In this document: piece by piece, positions 10,436-21,045 of the stretch
Numbering within the stretch: the stretch's first letter is position 1
How the letters are laid out: every line of letters begins with the position of its first letter
Assembly (NCBI GenBank): GCA_019925095.2
Contig: CM034411.1
Span: forward strand, 16,182,001 to 16,246,000
DNA length: 64,000 bases
DNA from: Dendrolimus kikuchii
Taxonomy: Eukaryota > Arthropoda > Insecta > Lepidoptera > Lasiocampidae
Reading direction: 5' to 3'
Made by a program: the position numbers and the translations under genes
Notes under the pieces: model-generated
What the model saw: only the letters and a program-made list of their open reading frames with translations
Database searches by the model: none
Told to the model about the DNA's origin: nothing

Positions 10436-10708
10436 TATTCTATTCTAGAAAAGTAAAGAGACATAAAACTAAAGTGTTCGCACTCATAAACAGCGGATAA
10501 ACGGAAAAACACTCACTTAGCACGTGTACCCATATAAATACGTAGTTACTTTGGATCCCGTGCCGTTTTTCAAGTGTGTCGTAAAAGGCACGTACATTAC
10601 TTCATGAAAATTTAATACGTTGTTGCACGCCGTGAATCCACGCCGCAATGTATAATCAACGCGCGGAATGTGGGGATTTTAACGTGTCGAATTTTTTTCT
10701 TGCCTGAA

Positions 10709-10834
10709 GCAGTTTCCTGCGGCCGGGAGGCCTGTCGTAAGAGGCGACAAAATAACCCACAGCCAGGTGGTAGGGCATTTGCCCGACTGGATGGCTACCA
10801 CCCCTGGTCTAGAATATGCCGACATATGCTTTAC
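10709..10834 (+). mobile_element. B retroposon, truncated at both ends
   Basis: Runs from 'tttcctgcggccggga' to 'ggtctagaatatgccg'; the start and whole 3' half are missing. Confidence 0.7.
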
Positions 10835-10976
10835 AATGATGTAATGTCTACCGTGACGATACCTTAAGGGCCCAGCGGAAGATCAGCGCTGGTTTTAACC
10901 GACCGGCATTATGCTGAGACTGATGGGACAAAATTGTATTACTCTAGTTTTTGAATTTGTTAGCAATTATACTGTA

Positions 10977-11505
10977 TTAGCGGCCCCGGCAGACGTTGTC
11001 CTGCTCTGAAAAAATAAAAATCTACGACCCGATCCCAGCGCCACCTACCAATAATTGTCGATTTAAACCATCCGGGGACCCACTCAAACACACAAAAACA
11101 AAATCACCAAAATCGCTCCCGGTGATTAGGACGATTCTTGAACCCGATCTCAGCGCCACCTACCGGTTCTAATTGCGAATCTAAACCATCCGGGAACCCA
11201 CTCAAACACACAAAAACAAAATCACCAAAATCGCTCCCGGTGATTAGGAGGATTCTAGAACCCGATCTCAGCGCCACCTACCGGTTCTAATTGCAAATCT
11301 AAACCATCCGGGAACCCACTCAAACACACAAAAACAAAATCACCAAAATCGCTCCCGGTGATTAGGAGGATTCTAGAACCCGATCTCAGCGCCACCTACC
11401 GGTTCTTTTTGCGAATCTAAATCATCCAGGAACCCACTCAAACACACACACAAAATTTCATCAAAATCGGTAAAGTCGTTCTCAAGTTATAAAATTACAA
11501 CGAAA
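10977..11505 (-). mobile_element. Hel-3 Helitron with internal minisatellite
   Basis: The left end ('ttagcggccccggcag') corresponds to the CTAG-bearing tip of the better copy at 63313. The body is occupied by near-perfect repeats with starts at about 11028, 11143, 11261 and 11379. The right end ('catcaaaatcgg ... caagttataaaatt') resembles Helitron 5' regions, but no clean TC start is visible. Confidence 0.6.
11028..11460. repeat. 118-bp minisatellite, about 3.6 copies
   Basis: Unit begins 'cccgatctcagcgccacc' and contains 'cactcaaacacacaaaaac'. Successive starts are 115, 118 and 118 bp apart. The first unit is the most diverged. The same unit occurs at 53262 and 63435, always inside Hel-3. 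Confidence 0.85.
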
Positions 11506-11562
11506 AGTGGCATTGATTTATATAATTTGTCCTAAATAAAATTTCTTTTTTTCTTTCCTTAC

Positions 11563-11675
11563 TTAGGAGAGCAGCAGCGCATTTGTAGCACTTTTAGTGT
11601 TGCAAATTGTCCATAGGCGATGGTAACCGCTTTCCATCAGGCCGTCTGTCTGTCTGCTGAACTCCTGCAATAAAA
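11563..11675 (+). mobile_element. B retroposon, 3' third
   Basis: Begins 'gagagcagcagcgcattt' and ends in the typical 'ctcctgcaataaaaaa' tail; 5'-truncated as retroposed copies often are. Confidence 0.75.
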
Positions 11676-11680
11676 AAGCA

Positions 11681-11765
11681 GGTAAACCGACAGACGGCCC
11701 ACCCGATGGAAAGTGGTTACCGTCGCCTATTGGCGATTGCAACATCTGTTGTGTCGCTAACGCGT
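11681..11765 (-). repeat. Diverged B-related fragment, inverted to its neighbour
   Basis: Contains 'ccgacagacggcccaccc' and 'gttaccgtcgcctattgg', resembling the fragments at 2229 and 5805 rather than the main B consensus. Confidence 0.55.
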
Positions 11766-11895
11766 TGCCAAACGGACTTTTATTAATCAGGCAGTGAAGC
11801 AAAACACCATTGAATTCTGTCTTCGAATTGGACGTAGTTTAGCAGAAAGGACTCAACCCACATTTTGGTCAAAAATGAGTTGTATATACGAATTT

Positions 11896-11905
11896 ACCAG
11901 TAATT

Positions 11906-11937
<32 letters not shown>

Positions 11938-12289
11938 ACTTCACGTCAGTTCCCTTGCGGGGTAGGCACGAACAACAGAGTGCCATTTAGGCTTATTCTT
12001 ACACACCTCACTTGCCTCTTTGACATTCATAACTCTTGTCATGCACGCTCGTCTGTTCTTAAGGCTCCTGACATCACCTTCTGCTAGTACACGATCAATT
12101 TGATCATGGAAGGTGTGTCGTGGCCTTCCACGACTTCTGCATCCATCCACTTTTGCATTGTATATCTGTTTAGTCATTCTTTCATCATGCATTCATTCCA
12201 CATGCCCGAACCTCCGGAGCATTCCTTTCCTTACCTTCACCCCGACACTCTCTTTCAGACCAACTCTCTTTCAGTAACCAGTAATTTTT
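11896..12289 (-). mobile_element. RT-A fragment with 13-bp target duplication
   Basis: Minus-strand copy whose (TATG)n tail is the catac run at 11911-11936. The duplicated target accagtaattttt lies at 11896-11908 and 12277-12289. The frame 11941-12192 encodes the family peptide (MHDERMTKQIYNAKVDG...). It begins at 'gaaagagagttggtctg', almost the same truncation point as the copy at 525. Confidence 0.85.
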
Positions 12290-12639
12290 GTCTAAACTTA
12301 AAACCTCAATAACTCAAAAACGACTTTTTGTGTGTTAGGTCGTTTCTGCTAAACTACGTCCAATTGTAGTTGGCTTGAAATTCCGTTTAAAAGTTGAAAA
12401 ACGAGCGGTGTATAAACTTACGGACTTGACGGACTTCGCCACCTTGATTATATCTATTATCGCGTGTGTACACCTCAGGATCACCGTGCCGCCGCCGCGC
12501 CGCCGCCACGTAACAATTCGTAATACTCACGTTTTGCTAAACGCTTCAATAGAAATGTATTATTTATGTGCTAATCTATCTATGTTTACAGATAAAGAAA
12601 ATTGAAGTGTCTGTTTGTAATGTCATAATAACAGCTTTT
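12290..12639. other. Unassigned DNA
   Basis: A 76-codon plus frame (12375-12605) includes a short CCGCCG run but has no domain or second copy; not supported as a gene. Confidence 0.4.
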
Positions 12640-12799
12640 TACTAAATTAACCTACTGTCTGGATGTTCCGGCTAATATCTGAAACGGCTGGACCGATTCT
12701 GACGGGACTTTCACTGGCAGGTAGCCGATGTTATAAGAAGTAATTTAGGCTACTTTTTTTCAACATTCCACGCGGAATAAGTCGCAGGCACAGCTAGTC
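12640..12799 (+). mobile_element. Helitron 3' part ending in CTAG
   Basis: Ends 'tccacgcggaataagtcgcaggcacagCTAG' followed by T (given in pieces: ccacgcggaataagtcgc, then aggcacagctag). The hairpin tip and CTAG match Helitron 3' ends, but the body ('gctggaccgattctgacggg') differs from Hel-1. The 5' start is not identified. Confidence 0.5.
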
Positions 12800-13674
12800 T
12801 ATAATAAAATAAATCTTTGGGGACGTCGAGTTTGTACAATGAATTGAAAATTAGAAAATCAGGGCTCATAATTCGGACCAACCGATTTCGAAAACGCAAC
12901 TGAGAGTTTTTGTCTGTCTGTCTGGTGGTACAGCATCACGTGTAAACTACTAAACAGATTTAAATGAAGCTCGACGCACAGTTAGCTTATATAAATAGTA
13001 GGTGGTGCGATAAATTTTCCTTTTAGTATCGTCATTGCAATTTACTAACAAATACGTCCCCATCATGGCAACACCATGGTAAAGTTTGTGAGTTTGGATG
13101 TTCGGGGTAATCTCCGGTACTACTGATCCGATTTTGAAAATTCTTTCACCTGTAGGAAGTTACATCATTTCCGCGTGACATAAGCTATATTTGTTTGTGG
13201 TTAATAATTCAAAAAAGTAAAAATGTTTTATAACGTAATTTTATTATATGTGCTAGACACGAAAACTTAAGAAAATGCTAACTAAGTCACTTGTTTTTAT
13301 TTTATAAACACCGTAATACGGTTAGTTAAAGACGATGTAAAAAATAAAACAAACACATCATTAAATATAAGAGGAAACGTAGGGAAACGCGTGTAATCTA
13401 TCAAATGATGGTTTCTGCGGCCGGAAGCGGCGGCGGCCATGACAGTCCGCCATTAACGGCACCGGCGGACGAGTTTCCGGTCCGCCGAAGTTCCTGGAAG
13501 ACGTCTCACGCACGACATTTTTCGGGAAATATGCTTTGTTTCTTGCTTTGAACCCTTTTTGCGGTGAGATGGAATCGAAAGGGCCTCTGGTGCTTACGTA
13601 CAGTGGCGATATGCCAGTTCAACCGCACGTGTATCGAGACTTGAAATAAATCGACCAAGTGCGTGTCTGACCAC
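12800..13674. other. Helitron-like remnants, then a CpG-rich stretch
   Basis: 13075-13200 holds 'gatccgattttgaaaattc' and 'aagttacatcatttccgcg', wording common in Helitron bodies. About 13405-13640 is CpG-rich (ggaagcggcggcggcc...), with no open frame of note, no TATA or initiator that I can defend, and no second copy. It could be an old exon or regulatory island, but I cannot support either. Confidence 0.35.
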
Positions 13675-13992
13675 ACTTTTTTTTTTATTGCAGGAGATCA
13701 GCAAACAGGCAGACGGCCCACTTGATGGAAAGCGGTTACCATCGCCTATGGACATTTGCAACAGCAAAATTGCTACGAATGCGCTGCTGCTCTCTTAAGG
13801 GAGACTGGAACCTGGTCACTAGTGCCGGAACACAACTCAAGCTTGTTATGGCGACATACTTTAGATCAGGGGTGGTAGCCATCCAGCTGGGCAAATGCCC
13901 TACCACCTGGCTGTGGGTTGTTTTGTCGCCTCTTACGACAGGCCGCCCGGCCGCAGGAAATTGTATTCTTTCTCCGTTCCTGCACGGATACT
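13675..13992 (-). mobile_element. B retroposon, full length
   Basis: T-run then 'attgcaggagatcagcaaac' at the left; 'gttcctgcacggata' at the right. One of the most complete copies, without the 219-bp segment. Confidence 0.8.
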
Positions 13993-14100
13993 TAAGACTC
14001 CATTATTTTAGTATTTAAATACGAAATTCTAAATAAAGCACTTAATCTAAACCTCAAAAACTACTCTAAAGTATATTTTTCAAAACAATTTTTGTTTAAA

Positions 14101-14690
14101 AGTTTTTTTATTGCATGAGGTCAGCAGGAGTTGGTCTGAAAGAGAGTGTCGGGGTGAAGGTAAGGAAAGGAATGCTCCGGTGGTTCGGGCATGTGAAAAG
14201 AATGCATGATGAAAGAATGACTAAACAGATATACAATGCAAATGTGGATGGATGCAGAAGTCGTGGAAGGCCACGACACACCTTCCATGATCAAATTGAT
14301 CGTGTACTAGCAGACGGTGATGTCAGGAGCCTTAAGAACACACGAGCGTGCATGACAAGAGTTATGAATGTCAAAGAAGCAAGTGAGGTGCCTAAGAATA
14401 AGCCTAAATGGCGCTCTGTGGTTCGTACCTACGCCGCAAGGGAACTGGCGTGAAGTTATGTATGTATGTATGAGTTCAGTAGACAGGCAGACAGCTCACC
14501 TGAAGGAAGGCGGTTACCATCGCCTATGGACATTTTTGACATCAAAGGTGCTACCAATGTGCTGGCGCTCTCTAAAGGAAGACTGGAACCTGGCCACTAA
14601 TGCCGGAACACAACTCAAGGTTGTTATAGCGGCATACTTTGGACCAGGGGTGGTAGCCATCCAGATGGGCAAACGGCTCGACGAAGTGTG
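14101..14690 (-). mobile_element. B retroposon split by an RT-A insertion
   Basis: The tail end 'tttattgcatgaggtcagcag' is cut at 14130 and continues at about 14472 ('gagttcagtagacaggcag'). The outer flanks atgaggtcagcag and atgagttcagtag are an imperfect 13-bp target duplication. The element is 5'-truncated after 'catccagatgggcaaa'. Confidence 0.75.
14131..14471 (+). mobile_element. RT-A fragment nested in B
   Basis: Encodes the family peptide in one frame (14115-14453) with the ending 'TYAARELA' instead of 'YPARELA', then the (TATG) tail. Starts at the same 'ggagttggtctgaaagag' point as other short copies. Being inside B, it is younger than that B copy. Confidence 0.8.
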
Positions 14691-14992
14691 ACAGGGGGTG
14701 AGAGGGGTAAATCTAAATCTAACTACAGAAATGCTGTTTTAATTTAATAATTTCTTGATGTAAAATTACAAATATGTGATGTCACACTAGGAAGGGGGGA
14801 GCCTAGCTGTGACAAGGACGGGGTGAGTCAAAAAACCATGATATTCTTTAAACAAGAGCTCAAAATTAATCCACCGCGCCGCGACGTGTCTAAAATTTTA
14901 TAATCATTAAATTAGAAGATGTGAGAGTGTGATACTGGTTTGTGCCTGGCTCCTAAAAGCTATCAAAGGACATCTTGCAAATTGTGCAAGGA
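14691..14992. other. Unassigned DNA
   Basis: No gene or shared repeat; leads directly into the 47-bp minisatellite. Confidence 0.4.
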
Positions 14993-15270
14993 GTGCCTTC
15001 TAATCTCACACATATAAACAGGTTCTTAAATTAAATTTGCGTGCCTTCTAATCTCTCAATATAAAAAGGTTCTTAAATTAAATTTGCGTGCCTTCTAATG
15101 TCAGATAAACAGGTTCTTAATTTAAATTTGCGTGCGTTCTAATCTCACAATATAAAAAGGTTCTTAAATTAAATTTGCGTGCCTTCTAATCTCACAATAT
15201 AAAAAGGTTCTTAAATTAAATTTGCGTGCCTTCTAATCTCACAATATAAAAAGGTTCTTAAATTAAATTT
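14993..15270. repeat. 47-bp minisatellite, six copies
   Basis: Unit 'gtgccttctaatctcac...' ending 'ttcttaaattaaatttgc'. Copies are 43-48 bp; the third is shortened by a small deletion and the fourth has gtgcg. The last three are almost identical, suggesting recent expansion. Confidence 0.9.
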
Positions 15271-15376
15271 TATCTAGATTCGCAGCGCGTTGGTAGCGCG
15301 TCTAATGACACAAATATCCATAGGCGACGGTAACCACTTTGTAATCTAGCACTAAGAAAATAATATATTATAATAA

Positions 15377-15417
15377 AATAATATATTATAATAATTAGCT
15401 TATTATAATATATTATT
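15377..15417. repeat. AT-only perfect 18-bp hairpin
   Basis: Arms 15377-15394 and 15400-15417 are exact reverse complements around ttagc. A further partial copy of the left arm lies at 15360-15375. Probably an AT slippage product. Confidence 0.8.
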
Positions 15418-16686
15418 ATTCACACATTTTTTTACAATCAAATACAATATTTAAGTAATTGACAAAAACAATGTATAGATGGGTTTATTGTCTACCAATT
15501 AGCAACATAAATTTATCGATAAACAATTAAATCTGCCCTTAGTAGAAAAGGTTTAACCGTATTGACATTGTCTAGTTATTGATCCAGAGTAAATAACCTT
15601 CGGCTATGTTTAGAAGCGTCCGGCCCTCGCTCGGGGCTTTTGCTGCCACAGAAAATCTGCTACACATTAGTCTAGAACTGTAGTCTAAACGCAGAAGGAG
15701 TGCAATATAGAGATGGCACACTTAAATAAAAGTTTAATTACAGTAGAATCCGTTTGTTGGGACTCCGCCTACGTTGACCAACCACTTAATACGCAGCAAT
15801 TACACAATAATCTCAAGGCTAACCGTTTCATGGCGATATTCTGTGAGAGGGTGTTATCACACCGATCATGCCGGTCCAGCATGGTTCTACCAAGTATATA
15901 AGTACTTAAATAATAAAATAAATAAACAAAAATAATTTTATTATCACCAAAGATATAAAAAATTTCGCCTTAAAATGAAGACTGGATACTAACACCTAGA
16001 CTAGGCCAAGCTTGTATCCTTAGGTGTTAGTTGCTTCCAGTGGCTTATTAACTAAATGTATATAACAAATTAAATGGTTAACAATACAACTAAAAATTAC
16101 AACAAAAATTTGGAGGTAGTTCCAAAATTGTCAGCAAAGCGACTTGTTAAACATTCATACAACTTTAATTGTCTACAGAACGTGAATTTCATATACTAGG
16201 GACTTATGGACTATATGTACGATCGGCCAAATTCCTCCTTGATCAGTTCTTTAACATTTTGCTTTGAACGGCTCATAAAGTTTCTACATCCAAGCACGCA
16301 CACAAATTTCATATACACCAGTCAGGACGTTTCTAAAATTTTTAAACTAAATGAAACAATTACTCATGTTTAGTTGCAATATGCACTTTGCCGATTGACA
16401 ACGCTCTTTTTCTTCTGTAGTGTTAAACTCTCGCTTTGTTTCCGGACTTTGATTTTATTGCCTCCTTGGAAAACCCGAAACAGATTACACTAAAACTCGA
16501 CACCTTAAAAGTGATGTTTTACTTGTGCGCGTGTCTTGCGATGTTAGTAAAAGTCTTTGCCAGGTGATTTTATCCTTATGGGTGGGTCACGTCCGGTGGG
16601 AAAATAAATTTACAATATAATTAGGGGTGGTTATGTACTGTATAATAGGTTGGTTCAATATGGGGAGTAGAAGGAATTCACCAAGG
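15418..16686. other. Unassigned DNA with one inverted repeat
   Basis: No gene recognised. The 62-codon frame at 15713-15901 has no domain. An inverted repeat taacaccta (15990-15998) / taggtgtta (16021-16029) sits within 'ggatactaacacctag'; a 14-base part of this recurs at the hairpin near 33738. Confidence 0.4.
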
Positions 16687-16965
16687 AGTAGGTAAACTTC
16701 TAGGCGCTAAGAACCTCAGCCAGAAGGCCCAGCTCGCGCTACACAACGCGGTGCTTGTACCGCTCACGTATGGAAGCGAGAGTTGGGTATGGAAGAGAGA
16801 GCATGAAAGTAGAGTAAACGCGGTCGAGATGCGAGCACTGCGCAAAATCTGCGGAGTGACGCTCGCGGACCGCGTTCGTAATACCGAAGTAAGAAAGAGT
16901 GTCGGGGTGAAGTTAAGGAAAGAATGCTGCGGTGGTTCGGGCATGTGGAAAGAATGCATGAATAA
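16687..16965 (+). mobile_element. RT-A fragment, 3'-truncated
   Basis: Begins further upstream than most copies (VGKLLGAKNLSQKAQLALHN) and includes LTYGSESWVWKREHESRV. It lacks the 'GLKE' codons and one frame step, then stops at 'gaaagaatgcatgaataaaa' with no (TATG) tail. Absence of the 3' end is unusual for target-primed insertion, so the tail was probably deleted later. Confidence 0.75.
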
Positions 16966-17375
16966 AACAGAAAGAAAGAAAGAAAAAGATTTATTGACTT
17001 AAAAAAGACGAGGCTATACATAATAAATCCACATTAAATTTGAAACAAAAACAAAACAAAACCTGATTCACAAAACACAAAAACATACGTAGTAAATAAA
17101 TAAATAAGGCTTGTACGTCGAGTTTTTTAGTCAATGACGTTGCCAACTCAGCATTGTGCTCCATCGGAATTTAAAGAAAAATTCCGACGTAGCGCTGATT
17201 TTCAGTGCCAACCTCCATACACTTGACCTAATAACTCACATCTCTATATATATAAGTACAACACATTCAGCACATACACAAATACATACATACGTAATAC
17301 TGTAATTATATTATATAAAAAAATATTGAAATTAAAAAAGACGTGGTGTGAAAAGAAAAGACACCACATGTATAT
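16966..17375. other. GAAA microsatellite and unassigned DNA
   Basis: A short (GAAA)n run at 16971-16985 is followed by 'agatttattgact', possibly the reverse of a poly(A)-type 3' end. A 9-bp hairpin (tcggaattt / aaattccga) lies at 17164-17187. No gene. Confidence 0.4.
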
Positions 17376-18100
17376 TGTTACAAAACGACACAGAAATACG
17401 CACACCTGCAGATCGTAAAACGCAGCTTTATTTCCACCGGATTTAGGAATTCTTTTGTTTACTTTGTGTTTAGAATTTGTAGTTCAGAAAAACATGTGTT
17501 TATTATTTAAGCGGGAAAATCAAGCATCGTTTCCAGATTACACTCTCATACATTGCATAGTATACTTTTCTCTTTCTGCTATAGTAGTGTGTATATATGT
17601 CTATCTCCCTTCCTCCAACATCGAGTACGCGCGAAATGCAGCGGTGACGACTCGGCTGCAAGACTTCTTTTCGAAACCTGGGACATTAAACTTCTCAACA
17701 TACTTTTAATATAAAAACAATATCAAAGGCCGGCCCAGTGAACTTAGGAATTCCTGTGTTTACTTTGTGTTTAGAATTTGTAGTTCAGAAAAACTTCTAC
17801 TTCTTTTATGGCCGTCATTAGTGTCGAACTAATCGTTGCTTGTCCTTTCTATTATACAGTTTAGTATAAAACAACGACCGAACGGCGGGGTGTGGCAGTC
17901 GAGCGACGATTACGATACCAGCAAGACGTGTAGATTCAACAAGCGATATAGTGACGGAGTTTGCGCGTGTTATTGAATCGTGCAGTGTATACTGTTTGTA
18001 TCCAGTTGTATTTGTACCTGTTTTATACGTATTTGTACAGTTCAAATAAACTCTATAGTAATTCCAACGGCATTTTAATTCGAGTCCCACAATAGTAACA
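17376..18100 (+). mobile_element. LTR-L solo LTR, expanded copy
   Basis: TGTTAC start and GTAACA end, flanked by atat/atat (17372-17375, 18101-18104). AATAAA at 18045-18050. It is about 260 bp longer than the copy at 25327 because a 52-bp block ('tttgtttactttgtgttt...ttcagaaaaac') occurs twice, at about 17444 and 17745, with extra DNA between. No internal retrovirus-like genes adjoin it. Confidence 0.75.
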
Positions 18101-18442
18101 ATATATTGTGGGAAAAAAGGCATTAAAGTATTTTCTGAAAATAAAAATCCACAGTGAGTTCTACACTTCAATAAGTGGTACGTGGGGTCATTCTTTTGTT
18201 CCTCCATTAAATACTTTCTGTAATGAACTTTACAATGAAATCTCCAACTTTGCATTCCTGAAAGGTGGTTGAACAGTTGAATGGTGAATCCATTTATTTG
18301 AATTCACTCTGGTTATAATCTATTCGACTGATAACTTTAACCTAACACACAAATGTATCATATTAATTAACTGAAATGTTATCCAACATTTCCCTTGTAA
18401 GAAAAAACAAGGTATATCGTACTCATAAATGCTATTTCATGA
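18101..18442. other. Unassigned DNA
   Basis: AT-rich, no gene. The 145-codon minus frame spanning 17818-18255 crosses the LTR boundary and its terminal repeat, so it is not a real gene. Confidence 0.45.
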
Positions 18443-18748
18443 ATTGCAGGAGTTCAGCAGACAGGCAGACGGCCCACTTGATGGAAAGCGGTTACCATCG
18501 CCTATGGACATTTGCAACACCAAAGGTGCTACAAATGCGCTGCAGCTCTTTTAAAGGAGACTGGAACCTGGTCACTAATGCCGGAACACAACACTAGGTT
18601 GTTATGGCGGCATACTCTAGACCAGGGGTGGTCGCCATCCAGTCGAGCAAATAATCTACCACCTGTCCGTGGGTTGTATTGTCGCCTCTTACGACAGGCC
18701 GCCGGGCCGCAGGAAATTGTATTCTTTCTCCGTTCCTGCACGGATAAA
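18443..18748 (-). mobile_element. B retroposon, full length without long T-run
   Basis: Left end 'attgcaggagttcagcag' is preceded by 'catga' rather than a T tract, so its A-tail is short or lost. Right end 'gttcctgcacggata' is normal. Confidence 0.8.
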
Positions 18749-18773
18749 ATTTTATCTGGAATATACCTAGATA

Positions 18774-19519
18774 TCTATACTAATATTATAAGGCTGAAGA
18801 GTTTGTTTGTTTGTTTAAACGCGCTAATCTCAGGAACCGCTGGTCCGATTTGAAAAATTCTTTCAGCGTTGAATAGTACATTCATCGAGGAAGGCTATAG
18901 GCTACATTATATTTTCGAAAAAAATTAGGGATCCTTACTAAAAGTCCAATAATGTAACCCTAGGTGTATAAAAATGACCCGAAAAAATCCTTGCACGGCG
19001 TGCGCTGCGAAAACTATTGATTATAGGACAAAACAATGTACTACCACTTTGCAGAACATATAATTGTCTACAAAAAATATTGCGTAACCATATGTCTAAC
19101 TATTGTAGTTATCTCACAATACGTGTTTTCTTTTATTTTTTTTAAACTCTTTATTTTGTACCTTGGTATTAATCCTTATCAAAATAAATGACTCCATATT
19201 CAAGACGAATTCAATACCTTTCTAGAACTTTTTGAATTATTCGATTGGGATGTTTCATTCAAAAGATATCGCGATATTCAAAATGTAAGTATTAGTGTTG
19301 TAGCCAAATATACTAATACTGTTTGATTGAACGCGCTAATCTTAGAAACTACTTGTCTGATTTGAAAAATTCTTTCAGTGTTGAATAGCCCATTTATCGA
19401 AGAAGGCTATAGGCTATATAGCATCACGCTAAGACTACTAGGAGCGGAGCACCAATGAAGAATGTTTCAAAATCGGATGGTTTTGAAAGCAAATCGCAAA
19501 TCGTCGCGGGCACAGCTAG
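18774..19519 (+). mobile_element. Hel-1L composite Helitron, copy 1
   Basis: Outer ends are intact: A|TC at 18774 and CTAG|T at 19519. Inside, the Hel-1 5' module ('tgatttgaaaaattctttc') occurs twice. The second copy (about 19350) follows a worn second start ('atatactaatactgtttg'). Between them lies a 400-bp passenger ('attagggatccttactaaa'...'gaattattcgattggg') shared with 26819 and 41572. Best read as two tandem Helitrons moving as one. No open frame spans it. Confidence 0.75.
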
Positions 19520-19746
19520 TGTATGTATAAACAAAGGGATCTTGCAATAAGGAAATACAAAAACTCTCTGTCATAGTACCTGTCTCATGTAAGTGACACA
19601 TAATTTGTCCCCCATAATATGTTATTTCGTTGTCCTTACACGTACATTAATGCCACGATATTCTGACAGTTTTGACATGTATTTTTCCAACGCGACACGT
19701 GTTACGAATTGACCTTTCGGCTGTGGCCGCTGATTCGTTAGACCTT

Positions 19747-20057
19747 TTTTTTATTGCAGGAGATCAGCAGACAGGCAGACGGCCCACTTGATGGAAAACG
19801 GTTACCATCGCCTATAGCAATTTGCAACACCGAAGGTGCCACAAATGCGCTTCTGCTCTCTTAAGGGAGACTGGAACCTGGTCACTAATGCCGGATCACA
19901 ACTCAAGGTTGTCATGGCGACATGCTTTAGACCAGGGGTGGTAGCCATCCAGTCGGGCAAATGCTCTACCACCTGGCTGTGGGTTGTTTTGACGCCTCTT
20001 ACGACAGGCCGCCCCAGCGCAGGAAATTGTATTCTCTCTCCGTTCCTGCACGGATAA
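19747..20057 (-). mobile_element. B retroposon, full length
   Basis: T-run, 'attgcaggagatcagcag', and right end 'gttcctgcacggata'. Its 5' GC block reads 'ccgccccagcgc', the same variant class as the long form at 9343. Confidence 0.8.
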
Positions 20058-20225
20058 AGAAAATACCTTTTGTATTAATACTACGATATGCCCGCGATTT
20101 TGTCCACACTTGATTATAAATTCCCGCGGGATTCCCGGGACACAATGTAACGCAACATTAAAAGAAGAATGTATAAACTATCATTTAATTTTATCATTTA
20201 ACTTATCATTATTGTAACTGTCATT

Positions 20226-20608
20226 ATTTTATCCGTGCAGGAACGGAGAAAGAATACAATTACCTGCGGCCGGGCGGCCTGTCGTAAGAGGCGTGAAGTT
20301 ATGTATGTATGTATGTATGTACATTAAATTTTCTTGCGCGTACAAATCTTTGTCGTCGTTCCGTTTTTGACTAAACAACCCCCAGCCAGGTGGTAGGGCA
20401 TTTGCCCGACTGGATGGCTACCACCCCTCGTCTAAAGTATGTCGCCATAACAACCTTGAGTTGTGTTCCGGCATTAGTGACCAGGTTCCAGTCTACCTTA
20501 AGAGAACAGCAACGCATTTGTAGCAACTTTGGTGTTGCAAATGTCCATAGGCGATGGTTATCGCTTTCCATCAAGTGGGCCGTCTGCCTGTCTGCTGATC
20601 TCCTGCAA
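20226..20608 (+). mobile_element. B retroposon with a short RT-A tip inserted
   Basis: Normal B start, interrupted after 'gtaagaggc' by 20293-20369 ('gtgaagttatgtatgtatg' plus about 50 bp), then resuming 'ctaaacaacccccagcc'. The insert is only the RT-A 3' tip with its TATG tail, an extremely truncated insertion or a conversion tract through the shared 'gcg'. Confidence 0.75.
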
Positions 20609-20614
20609 AAAAAA

Positions 20615-21042
20615 GGCTTTTTATTATTATACTGTACTACATTTCTCCACTACGTCGATCATGTTTCAATTCAAAATAGACACTTTAATTCTATGTAAGT
20701 AAAAGAGCTCGAGATAGATAATTATTGTTACGAATTTGTAGGGGATTTGTACACAAAGTTTATTAGAAGTGCACACACGTAATTCACAATTCTTACAAGT
20801 ATAGCCACAATACAACAAAACCCAACCGTAGGACAGAAAATCGTTATCACATAAATCGCGCAAAGTTCGTCGCCATAAGATACTCGCTCCGAAAGTGCAT
20901 TAGGTAACGCCTCGTTCGCAGTCAGAACACGACTGGCGCATTTTCCGACTAACCGACGCTCATCCATTTGTAAATTAGACATCCTATCCTAGTAACATGC
21001 CGCCCACTTGTTTTTGAAATCGTTGAATGGTCAGCATAATGC
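20615..21042 (-). repeat. U unit, copy 2
   Basis: Reverse copy of 9871-10296, enclosed by two B elements whose tails both point inward. The 84-codon frame shares MSNLQMDERRLVGKCASR with copy 1, then diverges by frameshift after 'FCPTVGF'. The junctions read aaaaggc... and ...gcctttt, inverted to each other. Confidence 0.7.
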
Positions 21043-21045
21043 CTT

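Noticed and set aside
11028..11460. CRISPR array
   Set aside because: Repeats are about 118 bp, contiguous with no unique spacers, inside a Helitron of an animal genome.
13405..13640. CpG-island promoter
   Set aside because: GC-rich but with no TATA, initiator, downstream gene or repeat partner; composition alone is not enough.
14993..15270. CRISPR-like repeat array
   Set aside because: Units of 47 bp are directly adjacent without spacers; a minisatellite.
17818..18255. 145-codon minus-strand gene
   Set aside because: It crosses the LTR-L boundary and its 4-bp duplication, has no domain, and about half of it is LTR sequence.
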